From contig JAAFIC010000031.1 of assembly GCA_013298565.1 (NCBI GenBank), positions 1 to 34,726 on the forward strand: a stretch of 34,726 nt of DNA, given 5' to 3'. Below, in pieces: positions 16,077 through 22,954 of this stretch; within the stretch, counting starts at the first letter, position 1, and every line of letters starts with the position of its first letter. Under the pieces are notes generated by a model. The model had not been told where the DNA came from and did not search any database. It saw only the letters and a list, made by a program, of their open reading frames with translations. This DNA comes from Alphaproteobacteria bacterium. GTDB lineage: Bacteria > Pseudomonadota > Alphaproteobacteria > Elsterales > Elsteraceae. The position numbers were made by a program, and so were the translations under genes.

Positions 16077-16195
16077 GGCTATTTTAGGGATGCCCTTCAA
16101 TCTGTCGGCTGGGTGCGGGGAGGCCTGAAGCGGTGTGGCAACGCGCTGTTTTTCAGGGGAATCCGCGCCGAATCAGCCATAAGGAGAGTTGATTA

Positions 16196-16687
16196 ATGCC
16201 TTTGTACGAAAGCGTGTTTATCGCACGCCAAGATATTTCTGCCACTCAGGTTGAAGTCCTGTGCGACACCTTCGCCGGTATCCTAACTGCCGAAGGCGGT
16301 ACGGTTGCCAAGCGCGAATACTGGGGCCTGCGGAACTTATCGTTCAAAATCCGTAAAAACCGTAAGGGTCATTACGTTCTGTTCAATCTCGATGCTCCGG
16401 CTCCGGCTGTGCTTGAAATGGAACGCAACATGCGGATCAACGAAGACGTTATCCGTTTCCAGACCGTCCGCGTGAAGGAACTGGAAGAAGGACCGTCTGC
16501 GGTTCTGTCCAACCGGGGCGAACGCTCTGAGCGGGGCGAGCGCGGTGATCGTGGGGACCGGGGTGATCGCGGCGACCGGGGTGATCGCGGTGGAGATCGT
16601 GGGGGTGATCGTTTCGATCGCGGCCCGCGTCGCCGGGATGATGAAGAGCGCGGCCCGCGTATGGCCGAAGAAGCGATTGGGGAGTAA
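16196..16687 (+). CDS. rpsF: 30S ribosomal protein bS6 with Arg-Gly-Asp repeat tail
   Basis: bS6 binds the central domain of 16S rRNA with bS18 and is the primary partner for platform assembly. Residues 1-100 match the family ([48 protein letters not shown]). The remaining 60 residues form an unusually long tail made of repeated RGD/RGE units ([18 protein letters not shown]), then [13 protein letters not shown]. Alphaproteobacterial bS6 proteins commonly have charged extensions, but the near-perfect repeat is striking. The underlying DNA is a tandem GGTGATCGC-type repeat that could expand or contract. AAGGAG ribosome site 9 nt before the ATG. First gene of rpsF-rpsR-rplI. Confidence 0.96.
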   Translation: MPLYESVFIARQDISATQVEVLCDTFAGILTAEGGTVAKREYWGLRNLSFKIRKNRKGHYVLFNLDAPAPAVLEMERNMRINEDVIRFQTVRVKELEEGPSAVLSNRGERSERGERGDRGDRGDRGDRGDRGGDRGGDRFDRGPRRRDDEERGPRMAEEAIGE

Positions 16688-16692
16688 GAGCA

Positions 16693-16929
16693 ATGCAAGC
16701 TGGTGGTCGTCGCCCATTTTTCCGTCGGCGGAAGTCCTGCCCGTTCTCTGGCCCTAACGCGCCGAAGATTGATTACAAGGACATCAAGTTGCTTCAGCGT
16801 TTCTTGTCGGAACGCGGTAAGATTGTGCCGTCGCGCATCACCGCTGTGTCGGTGAAGAAGCAACGGGAACTTGCCCAGGCCATTAAGCGTTCGCGCTTTT
16901 TGGGTCTGTTGCCTTACCTGATCGGCTAA
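16693..16929 (+). CDS. rpsR: 30S ribosomal protein bS18
   Basis: This 78-residue small-subunit protein forms the bS6:bS18 heterodimer. It has the usual basic N-terminus with [13 protein letters not shown], the core [50 protein letters not shown] and standard length. It starts 5 nt after the rpsF stop with GGGGAG overlapping that stop, implying coupled translation and 1:1 synthesis. Confidence 0.97.
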   Translation: MQAGGRRPFFRRRKSCPFSGPNAPKIDYKDIKLLQRFLSERGKIVPSRITAVSVKKQRELAQAIKRSRFLGLLPYLIG

Positions 16930-16943
16930 GTCTTTCTACCTCC

Positions 16944-16969
16944 GAAGGGGGCGGCTCGCCGCTCCCTTC
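16944..16969 (+). other. Hairpin after rpsR
   Basis: An 11-bp stem with loop CTCG (GAAGGGGGCGG against CCGCTCCCTTC) includes one pair that is G-U on the plus-strand RNA but A-C on the other strand, so it is best formed in the rpsR transcript. No U-run follows; it may slow or process the message before rplI rather than end it. Confidence 0.5.
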
Positions 16970-17112
16970 GCCGCGCTTCCGATGTTCAGGAAGCAAGCCC
17001 TACGATGAGCGCTCAATCGAGCAACGCCAAGAGCGCAAACGCGCTTAAGTAGGCGAAGCCGGTAGCGCACGATACTAGGGTTGCAGTGGTCGGTCTCGCG
17101 GCGATCCTGCGG

Positions 17113-17212
17113 TACGGTTTCCAAACGAAACCCGACCCGTAGGCTATTACCGCCCAGGTAGGTTCGTTTGAAATTTATCCGCTGCTGCTGAAGCCGGATA
17201 TTGGAAACCGTA
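17113..17212 (+). promoter_or_regulatory. Structured leader of rplI
   Basis: A perfect 12-nt inverted repeat, TACGGTTTCCAA (17113-17124) and TTGGAAACCGTA (17201-17212), encloses a second near-perfect pair, AAACGAAACC (17123-17132) and GGTTCGTTT (17161-17169). The closing arm ends directly against the rplI ribosome site (AAGGAAA before the ATG at 17224), so folding could set access to it. The 294-nt rpsR-rplI gap holds no gene that I can support; in many alphaproteobacteria a membrane protein gene (DUF2232) sits here, and it is absent. Confidence 0.5.
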
Positions 17213-17223
17213 AGGAAATTATC

Positions 17224-17802
17224 ATGGTTGCTCTCGTTCTGCTCGAGCGTGTCGAAAACCTCGGCCAAATCGGCGATGTTGTAAATGTTCGCCCAGGCTA
17301 TGCCCGGAACTATCTGCTGCCGCAGAAGAAGGCGCTGCGCGCCACCAAATCCAACCTGGAAGCTTTTGAAGGTCGTAAGGCGCAAATCCTTGCCGACAAT
17401 CTGAAGCGCAAGGACGAAGCCGAAGCCGCTGCTGCAAAGATGGCCGGGCTGAAGCTCGCCCTCGTGCGGCAGGCCGGTGAAAGCGGCCAGCTCTACGGCT
17501 CGGTCAATGGTCGCGACGTGTCGGAAGCCACGGCAACGGCAGGCTTCACCATCAACCGCAATCAGGTTGTGATCGAAACGCCGATCAAGACTACGGGCGT
17601 TCATACTGTCCGCGTCAGCCTGCACCCGGAAGTCTCGGTGGCGGTCATCATCGCCGTCGCCCAGACCAAGGACGAAGCCGATGCGCTGCTGGCCGGTCGC
17701 AACCTGCGCGCCGAAGCCGCTGCCGATGAAGCCGCCGACGACGCGGCCCTCGCCGCCGAACTGGCCGCGAGCGCTGCTGCGCGCGAAGCTGAAGACGCCT
17801 AA
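17224..17802 (+). CDS. rplI: 50S ribosomal protein bL9
   Basis: This 192-residue elongated large-subunit protein extends from the L1 stalk base. The N-terminal domain (MVALVLLERVENLGQIGDVVNVRPGYARNYLLPQKKA) and the long linking helix are canonical. The C-terminal domain contains LYGSVNGRDVSEA and GVHTVRVSLHPEVSVAVIIAV. The tail after residue 150 is an Ala/Glu/Asp-rich extension (about 40 residues), common in alphaproteobacteria. The start ATG at 17224 has TAAGGAAA upstream. It ends before a good intrinsic terminator. Confidence 0.96.
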   Translation: MVALVLLERVENLGQIGDVVNVRPGYARNYLLPQKKALRATKSNLEAFEGRKAQILADNLKRKDEAEAAAAKMAGLKLALVRQAGESGQLYGSVNGRDVSEATATAGFTINRNQVVIETPIKTTGVHTVRVSLHPEVSVAVIIAVAQTKDEADALLAGRNLRAEAAADEAADDAALAAELAASAAAREAEDA

Positions 17803-17825
17803 GTCTTTTCGTTTGTGTTAAAATG

Positions 17826-17860
17826 AAGGCCGCCCCGGCTTTAGGTCGGAGGCGGTCTTT
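17826..17860 (+). terminator. Intrinsic terminator after rplI
   Basis: A 9-bp stem (AAGGCCGCC against GGCGGTCTT, one G-U) with a partly structured loop is followed by TCTCTGTC, a mixed pyrimidine run. It separates the ribosomal operon from dnaB. Confidence 0.7.
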
Positions 17861-17892
17861 CTCTGTCTGCACGGTAGGGCTATACTCCTGTC

Positions 17893-19410
17893 ATGGATGA
17901 TTACCCCCTTCCCGACGAATTTCCCCCTTCCGATCCGTCAACGGCGCTGATCCTGGCGGGGACTGACCGTGGCACCCCGATGCTGCCCGTGCGCCTGCCG
18001 CCGCATAACGACGAAGCGGAAATGGCGTTACTGGGGGCCATTCTCCATAACAACCGCGCGTTCGAGCGGGTGATTGAGTTTCTGAGGCCCGAGCATTTTG
18101 CCAATCGCATCCACGGCAAAATCTTCGAGGCCGTTGGCAAGCTGATCGACCGGGGCCAGATCGCCGACCCAATCACGCTGAAGCAATATTTCGAGTCCAA
18201 CCGCGATTTAACCGAGATCGGCGGGTTTCAGTATTTGATGACGCTGGCAGGCTCGCTCGTGTCGGTCATCAATGCCGAAGATTATGGCCGGGTTGTACAC
18301 GAGCTTTTCGTGCGCCGCCAGCTCATCGAGATTGGGGAGGAGGCCGTGAACCTCGCCTTCAATCCCCTGCCCGATCAAAGCGCCCATGTACAAATCGAGT
18401 TGGTTGAACAGCAATTATTCAACCTCGCCACCGTCGGCGATATAGAAACAGGGTTTCAGCCGTTTCATCAGGCGATTACCGCCTCGCTGCGAATGGCGGA
18501 AGCCGCGTATCGGCGCGATGGTAAGCTCGCGGGCGTTCCCAGCGGCTTGCGGGATCTCGACCGGCTGCTGGGGGGGCTGCATAATTCCGATCTCTTGATC
18601 CTCGCCGCCCGCCCCTCGATGGGCAAAACCGCGCTCGCGACCAATATCGCTTATAACGCGGCGCGGGTCGTGAAAGACCCGGAAACCCAGCGCAAGCATT
18701 CGGTGGCATTTTTTAGTCTCGAAATGTCGTCGGAACAGCTTGCCACCCGCGTGCTATCGGACGTGGCGCAAATCCAGTCGCACCGCATTCAGCGCGGCGA
18801 TTTGCAGCCGGATGATTTTGAGCGCTTGGTGATCGCCAGCCAGCAGCTTGAGCGCCTTAGCCTTTATATCGACGATACGCCCGCGCTTACCATTACCTCC
18901 GTCCGCACGCGGGCGCGGCGGTTGAAGCGGCAATCGGGGCTAGATTTGATCGTTGTCGATTACCTTCAGTTGCTACGCGGCACCGATCGCTCCAGCAGCG
19001 ATAACCGCGTGCAGGAAGTGTCGGAGATCACGCGCGGCCTCAAGGCGATTGCCAAAGAGTTGAACGTGCCCGTCATCGCGCTGTCGCAGTTGTCCCGCCA
19101 AGTGGAAAACCGTGAAGACAAGCATCCGCAACTGTCGGACCTGCGCGAATCCGGCTCGATTGAGCAAGACGCCGACGTGGTGATGTTTATTTACCGCGAG
19201 GAATATTACCTTGCCCGCAAAGAGCCAGCCGAAGGCACTGCCGAGCATGATACCTGGAAGGCGGAAATGGAGCGCTACCATAACCGCGCCGAAATAATCA
19301 TCGCCAAGCAACGCCACGGCCCAATTGGGCGTGTTGTTGTGCATTTCGACGGCAACACCACTCGCTTCAGCGATTTGGCGGAAGCCGAGCATCTGCCCGA
19401 GGATTATTAA
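17893..19410 (+). CDS. dnaB: Replicative DNA helicase DnaB
   Basis: This 505-residue hexameric 5'-3' helicase unwinds DNA at the replication fork and binds DnaG primase. The N-terminal domain (about 35-140) begins LPPHNDEAEMALLGAIL as in family members, a linker follows, and the RecA-like C-terminal domain has Walker A ARPSMGKT (239-246), Walker B VVDYLQLL (Asp356) and SQLSRQVENR, ESGSIEQDAD. No intein interrupts the P-loop. The ATG at 17893 has no visible ribosome site. Instead TATACT (17881-17886) ends 6 nt before the ATG, which would fit a leaderless message, though no clear -35 is present. The ATG at residue 30 is an alternative start, just before the conserved region. Confidence 0.96.
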   Translation: MDDYPLPDEFPPSDPSTALILAGTDRGTPMLPVRLPPHNDEAEMALLGAILHNNRAFERVIEFLRPEHFANRIHGKIFEAVGKLIDRGQIADPITLKQYFESNRDLTEIGGFQYLMTLAGSLVSVINAEDYGRVVHELFVRRQLIEIGEEAVNLAFNPLPDQSAHVQIELVEQQLFNLATVGDIETGFQPFHQAITASLRMAEAAYRRDGKLAGVPSGLRDLDRLLGGLHNSDLLILAARPSMGKTALATNIAYNAARVVKDPETQRKHSVAFFSLEMSSEQLATRVLSDVAQIQSHRIQRGDLQPDDFERLVIASQQLERLSLYIDDTPALTITSVRTRARRLKRQSGLDLIVVDYLQLLRGTDRSSSDNRVQEVSEITRGLKAIAKELNVPVIALSQLSRQVENREDKHPQLSDLRESGSIEQDADVVMFIYREEYYLARKEPAEGTAEHDTWKAEMERYHNRAEIIIAKQRHGPIGRVVVHFDGNTTRFSDLAEAEHLPEDY

Positions 19411-19412
19411 CC

Positions 19413-20570
19413 GTGCCGCGCGTGCTGGATCGCGGTGCCTGGGCCGCGCGGTGCCGCCGCTGGCTGCTGGAAGCGCATCTACCGCTCTGGGCCGCGCATG
19501 GGGTTGACCGCGAGGCGGGCGGCTTCTTCGAGCGATTAGACGCTCAAGCCCTCGCGCCAACCGGGCCGGACCAGCGCCGCTCGATGGTGTGTGCGCGTCA
19601 GCTTTACCTGTGGAGCGCTGCGGCGCATCGTTTCGGGCAACCCGAACACCCCGTGCTTGCCGATTATGCCTTCGCGACGCTGACCAATAAATTTCAAGAT
19701 CGGCAGAACGGCGGCTTTGTGTTCAGCCTGCGCCGTGACGGCAGTTTGCTGGATGGGCGTAAGGATTTTTACGCCCATGCCTTCATTCTATTCGCCCTCG
19801 CCCATTACGCCCGGCTGAACCGGCGGCGGAATGAGGCGCTGGCGCTCGCCGCGACGGTTTGGCACACGCTCAACACGAGGCTCCGCCTGCCGCAAGGTTG
19901 GCTCGCTGCCGAGGCTGGGGCAGATTGGGCCGTAGAAAAACGCGGGCTAGTTCAGAACCCCCATATGCACCTGTTCGAGGCGCTGTTAGCGCTCTGGGAG
20001 GTTAGCGGCGATACTGCCTATCGCAGCGGTGCGCGTGATCTCATTTCGCTGTTCCGCACGCGGCTTTACACGGGGGTGTTGGGTGAGTTCTTCGATGAAA
20101 CGGGCGCGGCCACCGGCCTGGAAGGGGCGATCCTAGAGCCTGGTCATCACTTTGAATGGGCGTGGCTGCTGCGCGATGCCGCGCGCTTGCTGGAAGATCC
20201 CAGCCTGCCGATGCTGGCAGATGGCTTAACCCGTTGGGCCGAAACAGAGGGCACCGATACGGCGCGCGGCGGTGTTTACGATCAAATCGGGCGAGACGGC
20301 ACGCTCTTGCAAGCAACAAAGCGGATTTGGCCGCAGTCCGAGGCGATTAAAACCTATGCTACGGCCTATTCTGCCGCGCCATCACCGGAAACACTCAGCC
20401 CCCTTATCGCGCGACTGGATTTTCTCTTCACTCATTACCTTCAGCCCGATGGGCGGTGGCACGAGCATTTATCGGCAGAATTAGCGCCAATCGCCCCCAC
20501 GCTGCCCGCCAGCACGCCCTACCACATTTTCTTCGCGCTGACCGAAGCAATAGATGCGCTTGTAGATTAG
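19413..20570 (+). CDS. AGE family epimerase/isomerase (N-acylglucosamine 2-epimerase-like)
   Basis: This 385-residue protein has the (alpha/alpha)6 barrel of the N-acylglucosamine 2-epimerase superfamily, which includes mannose-6-phosphate isomerases and sugar epimerases. Landmarks are SMVCARQLYLWSAA, DGRKDFYAHAFILFALAHYA, QNPHMHLFEALLALWEVSGD, LEPGHHFEWAWLL and KRIWPQSEAIKTY; the His and Arg residues in these motifs are the usual catalytic set. The exact sugar substrate cannot be assigned. The GTG start at 19413 lies 2 nt after the dnaB stop and has GAGGA 10 nt upstream, so it is probably co-transcribed with dnaB. In many alphaproteobacteria alanine racemase follows dnaB, so this neighbour is less usual. 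Its stop overlaps the convergent small gene by 4 nt. Confidence 0.88.
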   Translation: MPRVLDRGAWAARCRRWLLEAHLPLWAAHGVDREAGGFFERLDAQALAPTGPDQRRSMVCARQLYLWSAAAHRFGQPEHPVLADYAFATLTNKFQDRQNGGFVFSLRRDGSLLDGRKDFYAHAFILFALAHYARLNRRRNEALALAATVWHTLNTRLRLPQGWLAAEAGADWAVEKRGLVQNPHMHLFEALLALWEVSGDTAYRSGARDLISLFRTRLYTGVLGEFFDETGAATGLEGAILEPGHHFEWAWLLRDAARLLEDPSLPMLADGLTRWAETEGTDTARGGVYDQIGRDGTLLQATKRIWPQSEAIKTYATAYSAAPSPETLSPLIARLDFLFTHYLQPDGRWHEHLSAELAPIAPTLPASTPYHIFFALTEAIDALVD

Positions 20571-20833
20571 CCCTGCTCCGGTGGCGGCGCGGACCAAATC
20601 AAACTAGGACCACTGTAAGGCTGAAACGCTGTGCTGGCCCTTTGGGCGGCTTCCTGCTGCGCGAGATCAGCCGCCGCTGCGATAAAGACCGAGAGGGCCG
20701 CAAGCCCAACCCCCGACGCTTCATCGGCCAGTGAGGCAAGACAGGCCGCAATCGCCGCCGCCGTCCGCGCACTTTGAGGCGTGTTTGTCGCGCGTATCGC
20801 GGGGTCTAAATCCTCACCAGCATGGTCATACAT
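20567..20833 (-). CDS. Small alanine-rich protein of unknown function
   Basis: This 88-residue product is not one I recognise. Residues 1-20 are acidic and polar (MYDHAGEDLDPAIRATN), about 21-66 are an alanine-rich stretch likely to form one or two helices (ARTAAAIAACLASLADEAS, then AALSVFIAAAADLAQQEAA), and the tail is Pro-rich (GPSLIWSAPPPEQG). It has no signal peptide; the hydrophobic part is too alanine-rich and interrupted for a confident membrane segment. It is probably real because it has a near-perfect AAGGAGGT ribosome site 5 nt before the ATG and a near-consensus promoter upstream, both rare by chance. Its stop overlaps that of the convergent epimerase gene (TTAG shared). Confidence 0.7.
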   Translation of the reverse strand: MYDHAGEDLDPAIRATNTPQSARTAAAIAACLASLADEASGVGLAALSVFIAAAADLAQQEAAQRASTAFQPYSGPSLIWSAPPPEQG

Positions 20834-20857
20834 ATCGCACCTCCTTTGTTGGAGGGA

Positions 20858-20886
20858 ATTAAAGCGTCAATTGAAGAAGGTGCCAA
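20858..20886 (-). promoter_or_regulatory. Strong candidate promoter of the 88-residue gene
   Basis: Read leftward: TTGGCA, a 17-nt spacer and TTTAAT, predicting a leader of about 20 nt that contains the AAGGAGGT ribosome site. This is one of the best hexamer pairs in the window. Confidence 0.6.
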
Positions 20887-21137
20887 TATAAATTATTGTG
20901 AGTGCGTATGTATTCAAAACATCTTATTTAATATTTTATGTATTTACTTACAATATTAATTTCAATGCTACATAACCTCTCATTATGAGATTTGTAAAAT
21001 CACTGACACTTTACATACTTATTGCCGAACGACTAGCATGATCGTACAAACTGAGAAGCGTTCTGAGCACCCGTATAACTTCTTTTAGTTGTTTTCGTGT
21101 GATTTATAGCGTTGCAAATACACTTTATAAAATATTG
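20887..21137. other. AT-rich intergenic segment
   Basis: About 250 nt with base composition sharply different from the GC-rich surroundings (runs such as TTTAATATTTTATG, TTATAAAATATTG). No open frame longer than about 20 codons with a ribosome site is present. It may hold promoters for the flanking small gene (leftward) and a possible RNA (rightward), or be a remnant of transferred DNA. The whole gene-free stretch is 20834-21350. Confidence 0.7.
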
Positions 21138-21330
21138 CTATCGAATATCCCGATAGGGTATGTGAAGTGCTGCATCTTTCTTTGAAATGCGGCACACCCC
21201 TCTCAGTCTTTTGGCCCTCGTCGAGCAAACGCATCAGCGTGGGATTGTAGAGAGGGCCGCAAGCAATAAATTGGGCGCGGCTATACTCCAAAAGCACAGA
21301 AGCGAGGGATTGCTCCCTCGCTTCTTTTGT
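21138..21330 (+). ncRNA. Possible structured RNA ending in an intrinsic terminator
   Basis: Four inverted repeats follow one another: CTATCG/CGATAG (21138-21156), GTGCTGCAT/ATGCGGCAC (21167-21195), GGCCCTC/GAGGGCC (21213-21258) and the 12-bp terminator stem (21298-21325) followed by TTTTGT. The second stem has a pair that is U-G on the plus strand but C-A on the minus strand, favouring a rightward transcript. AT-rich upstream DNA offers several -10-like hexamers (TTTATA, TATAAA) but no single convincing promoter. The alternative is the 3' untranslated region of the TRAP gene read leftward. Confidence 0.3.
21298..21325. terminator. Bidirectional intrinsic terminator after the TRAP gene
   Basis: A perfect 12-bp stem (AGAAGCGAGGGA / TCCCTCGCTTCT) has a 4-nt loop (TTGC on plus, GCAA on minus). 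On the plus strand it is followed immediately by TTTTGT; on the minus strand by GTGCTTTTGG, a less direct U-run. It lies 25 nt beyond the TRAP stop. Confidence 0.8.
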
Positions 21331-21350
21331 ATAACCGATAGATCTTACGC

Positions 21351-22448
21351 TTACTTCTTAGGAGGCTGACCGCCGCCGTTGAAAACGAAGTTATCATAGG
21401 TATTTTCAGCAACGCGGAACCACGCATATTGGTCTTCGCGGAAGGCTTTCCACGGCTCATAAATCTTCTTGAACTTTTCGTTCTTAGAAGCAACGTCTTC
21501 GTAAAGCTCGAAAGCGGCCTTGTAGCAAGCAGCCATCACTTCACGCGGGAACGGACGCAGAATAGCGCCATTCCCCACTAACTTCCGCAGTGCGGTTGGG
21601 TTTGCAGCGTCGTACTTCGCCAACATGTAGTTATTGCCATCCGCGCAAGCGGTTTCGAGCGCCTGCTGGTAATGTTTCGGCAGCGATTTGAACTGGGCAT
21701 CGTTGACCAGCATCGACAGTTGCGCGCCACCTTCCCACCAACCCGGATAATAGTAGTACTTGGCGACCTTGTAGAAGCCGAGCTTTTCGTCATCATACGG
21801 GCCGATCCACTCAGCCGCATCAATGGTGCCTTTTTCCAACGCCGGGTAAATATCGCCGCCCGGAATTTGCTGCGGCACCGCGCCCAGCTTCGACAGAACC
21901 TGCCCAGCAAAACCACCAATTCGCATCTTCAAGCCCGACAGATCTTGCACGGTCTTGATTTCCTTACGGAACCAACCGCCCATCTGTGCGCCGGTGTGCC
22001 CAAGCGGAATGTTATAGGTGTTATAGCCCTTGAAAAACTCGCGCAGCAGCTCCTGCCCGCCACCTTGGTACTGCCACGCCATTTGCTGGCGCGTATTCAG
22101 GCCGAACGGAATCGCAGTATCGAACGCGAACGTCGGGTCTTTACCGACATAATAGTAGCTGGCCGTGTGACCGCACTCGACCGTATTGGCCTGCACCGCA
22201 TCAAGAACCTGAAGTGCCGGGACAATTTCCCCACCCGCAAACACGCGGATCTGGAACTTACCTTCGGTGATTTCAGAAACGCGCTTAGCCGTATATTCAG
22301 CCGCCCCATAAATTGCATCAAGGCTTTTTGGAAAACTCGACGCGCAGCGCCATTTGATTTCCGGGTTGCTCTGAGCAATCGCCGGGGCCGCAATCGTCGT
22401 CGCGGCGGCACCAATCCCAGCAGCTTTCAGAAACTTACGACGTTCCAT
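21351..22448 (-). CDS. TRAP transporter solute-binding protein (DctP/TakP-like)
   Basis: This 365-residue periplasmic substrate receptor belongs to the tripartite ATP-independent transporters. It starts with a twin-arginine-type leader (MERRKFLKAAGIG, then PAIAQ, cleavage near residue 25). The mature part begins IKWRCASSFPKSLDAIYG, and later has QMGGWFRKEIKTVQDLSGLKMRIGG, with the conserved Arg that binds the ligand carboxylate, and EKGTIDAAEWIGPYDD. These resemble the alpha-keto-acid-binding TakP branch more than C4-dicarboxylate DctP. The ligand is inferred to be a monocarboxylate. No DctQ or DctM membrane partner is in the window, so it is an orphan here. GGGGAGAAG ribosome site before the ATG. 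Confidence 0.92.
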   Translation of the reverse strand: MERRKFLKAAGIGAAATTIAAPAIAQSNPEIKWRCASSFPKSLDAIYGAAEYTAKRVSEITEGKFQIRVFAGGEIVPALQVLDAVQANTVECGHTASYYYVGKDPTFAFDTAIPFGLNTRQQMAWQYQGGGQELLREFFKGYNTYNIPLGHTGAQMGGWFRKEIKTVQDLSGLKMRIGGFAGQVLSKLGAVPQQIPGGDIYPALEKGTIDAAEWIGPYDDEKLGFYKVAKYYYYPGWWEGGAQLSMLVNDAQFKSLPKHYQQALETACADGNNYMLAKYDAANPTALRKLVGNGAILRPFPREVMAACYKAAFELYEDVASKNEKFKKIYEPWKAFREDQYAWFRVAENTYDNFVFNGGGQPPKK

Positions 22449-22764
22449 CCGTTCTTCTCCCCAAGTTTTTTGCCGATTGGAGTTATTGTCCCCAATCTCG
22501 TCATCTAAGCGCGTGCGATGCGTAGATTTATAGGGTCTCTATGAATCGCATAGCACCTATGCCAAGCCGGAGCCTAACACTGAGCGCGTTAAGAACACAA
22601 GATTCGTTTCACACCGAGAGGATTACCGCAAAATCGTCTGAGCCAAGCCGCTGAAACCCCGCCCCAAAAGGCTGAAACCCGCTGAGGATGCGCGATCTTT
22701 GCCCATCACGCCTTGGCCTGCCAGAGCGTTAAGGAGGGCTAACGCAGGAGAGCAATTGCAAGGC
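22449..22764. other. Intergenic region upstream of the TRAP gene and tRNA-Lys
   Basis: This region of about 316 nt (361 nt up to the tRNA) has no supportable gene. It holds an imperfect inverted repeat at 22518-22551 (ATGCG, TAG bulge, ATTTATAG, 5-nt loop, CTATGAATCGCAT) that could be an operator or leader hairpin for the TRAP gene, and a short direct repeat GCTGAAACCC at about 22649 and 22671. The promoter of the TRAP gene is not clear. Confidence 0.5.
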
Positions 22765-22793
22765 TTGACCCCCCGCCCGCCCCCGCTTATGGT
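22765..22793 (+). promoter_or_regulatory. Candidate tRNA-Lys promoter
   Basis: TTGACC, a 17-nt very C-rich spacer and TATGGT lie upstream of tRNA-Lys, predicting a leader of about 10 nt. It shares its -10 with the rpsF promoter. Confidence 0.6.
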
Positions 22794-22809
22794 GCGCCTC
22801 CCAACATGG

Positions 22810-22885
22810 GAGCTCGTAGCTCAGCCGGTAGAGCACGTGACTTTTAATCATGGGGTCTCGGGTTCGAATCCCGACGAGCTCACCA
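22810..22885 (+). tRNA. tRNA-Lys (anticodon TTT)
   Basis: The 76-nt cloverleaf has acceptor GAGCTCG/CGAGCTC, discriminator A and encoded CCA. The anticodon loop CTTTTAA gives anticodon TTT. The D arm is GCTC-AGCCGGTA-GAGC and the T arm CGGG-TTCGAAT-CCCG. Confidence 0.97.
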
Positions 22886-22892
22886 TTGGGCC

Positions 22893-22926
22893 AAAACCCG
22901 CTAAGTCGATGACTTAGCGGGTTTTT
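22893..22926. terminator. Strong intrinsic terminator between tRNA-Lys and ilvD
   Basis: A perfect 15-bp stem (AAAACCCGCTAAGTC / GACTTAGCGGGTTTT) with a GAT loop gives a U-run on both strands, so it can end tRNA-Lys transcription from the left and ilvD transcription from the right. Confidence 0.9.
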
Positions 22927-22954
22927 AATTGTTTGAATGAGTGGGTTTTCAGCC

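Noticed and set aside
16372-16863. Minus-strand frame with Ser-Pro-Arg repeats
   Set aside because: It is the reverse reading of the bS6 RGD-repeat tail, not a separate gene.
16930-17223. Remnant of a DUF2232 membrane-protein gene between rpsR and rplI
   Set aside because: I found no hydrophobic frame in the three plus-strand readings; only a 15-codon frame and paired repeats are there.
18600-19000. Intein in dnaB
   Set aside because: The RecA-like domain is continuous from Walker A through Walker B at normal spacing.
21085-21297. 70-codon minus-strand frame in the AT-rich gap
   Set aside because: GTG start within the TRAP terminator stem, no ribosome site, no recognisable domain; the hairpins it covers argue for RNA structure instead.
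21672-22508. 278-codon plus-strand open frame
   Set aside because: Antisense to the well-supported TRAP receptor gene; no ribosome site or family resemblance.
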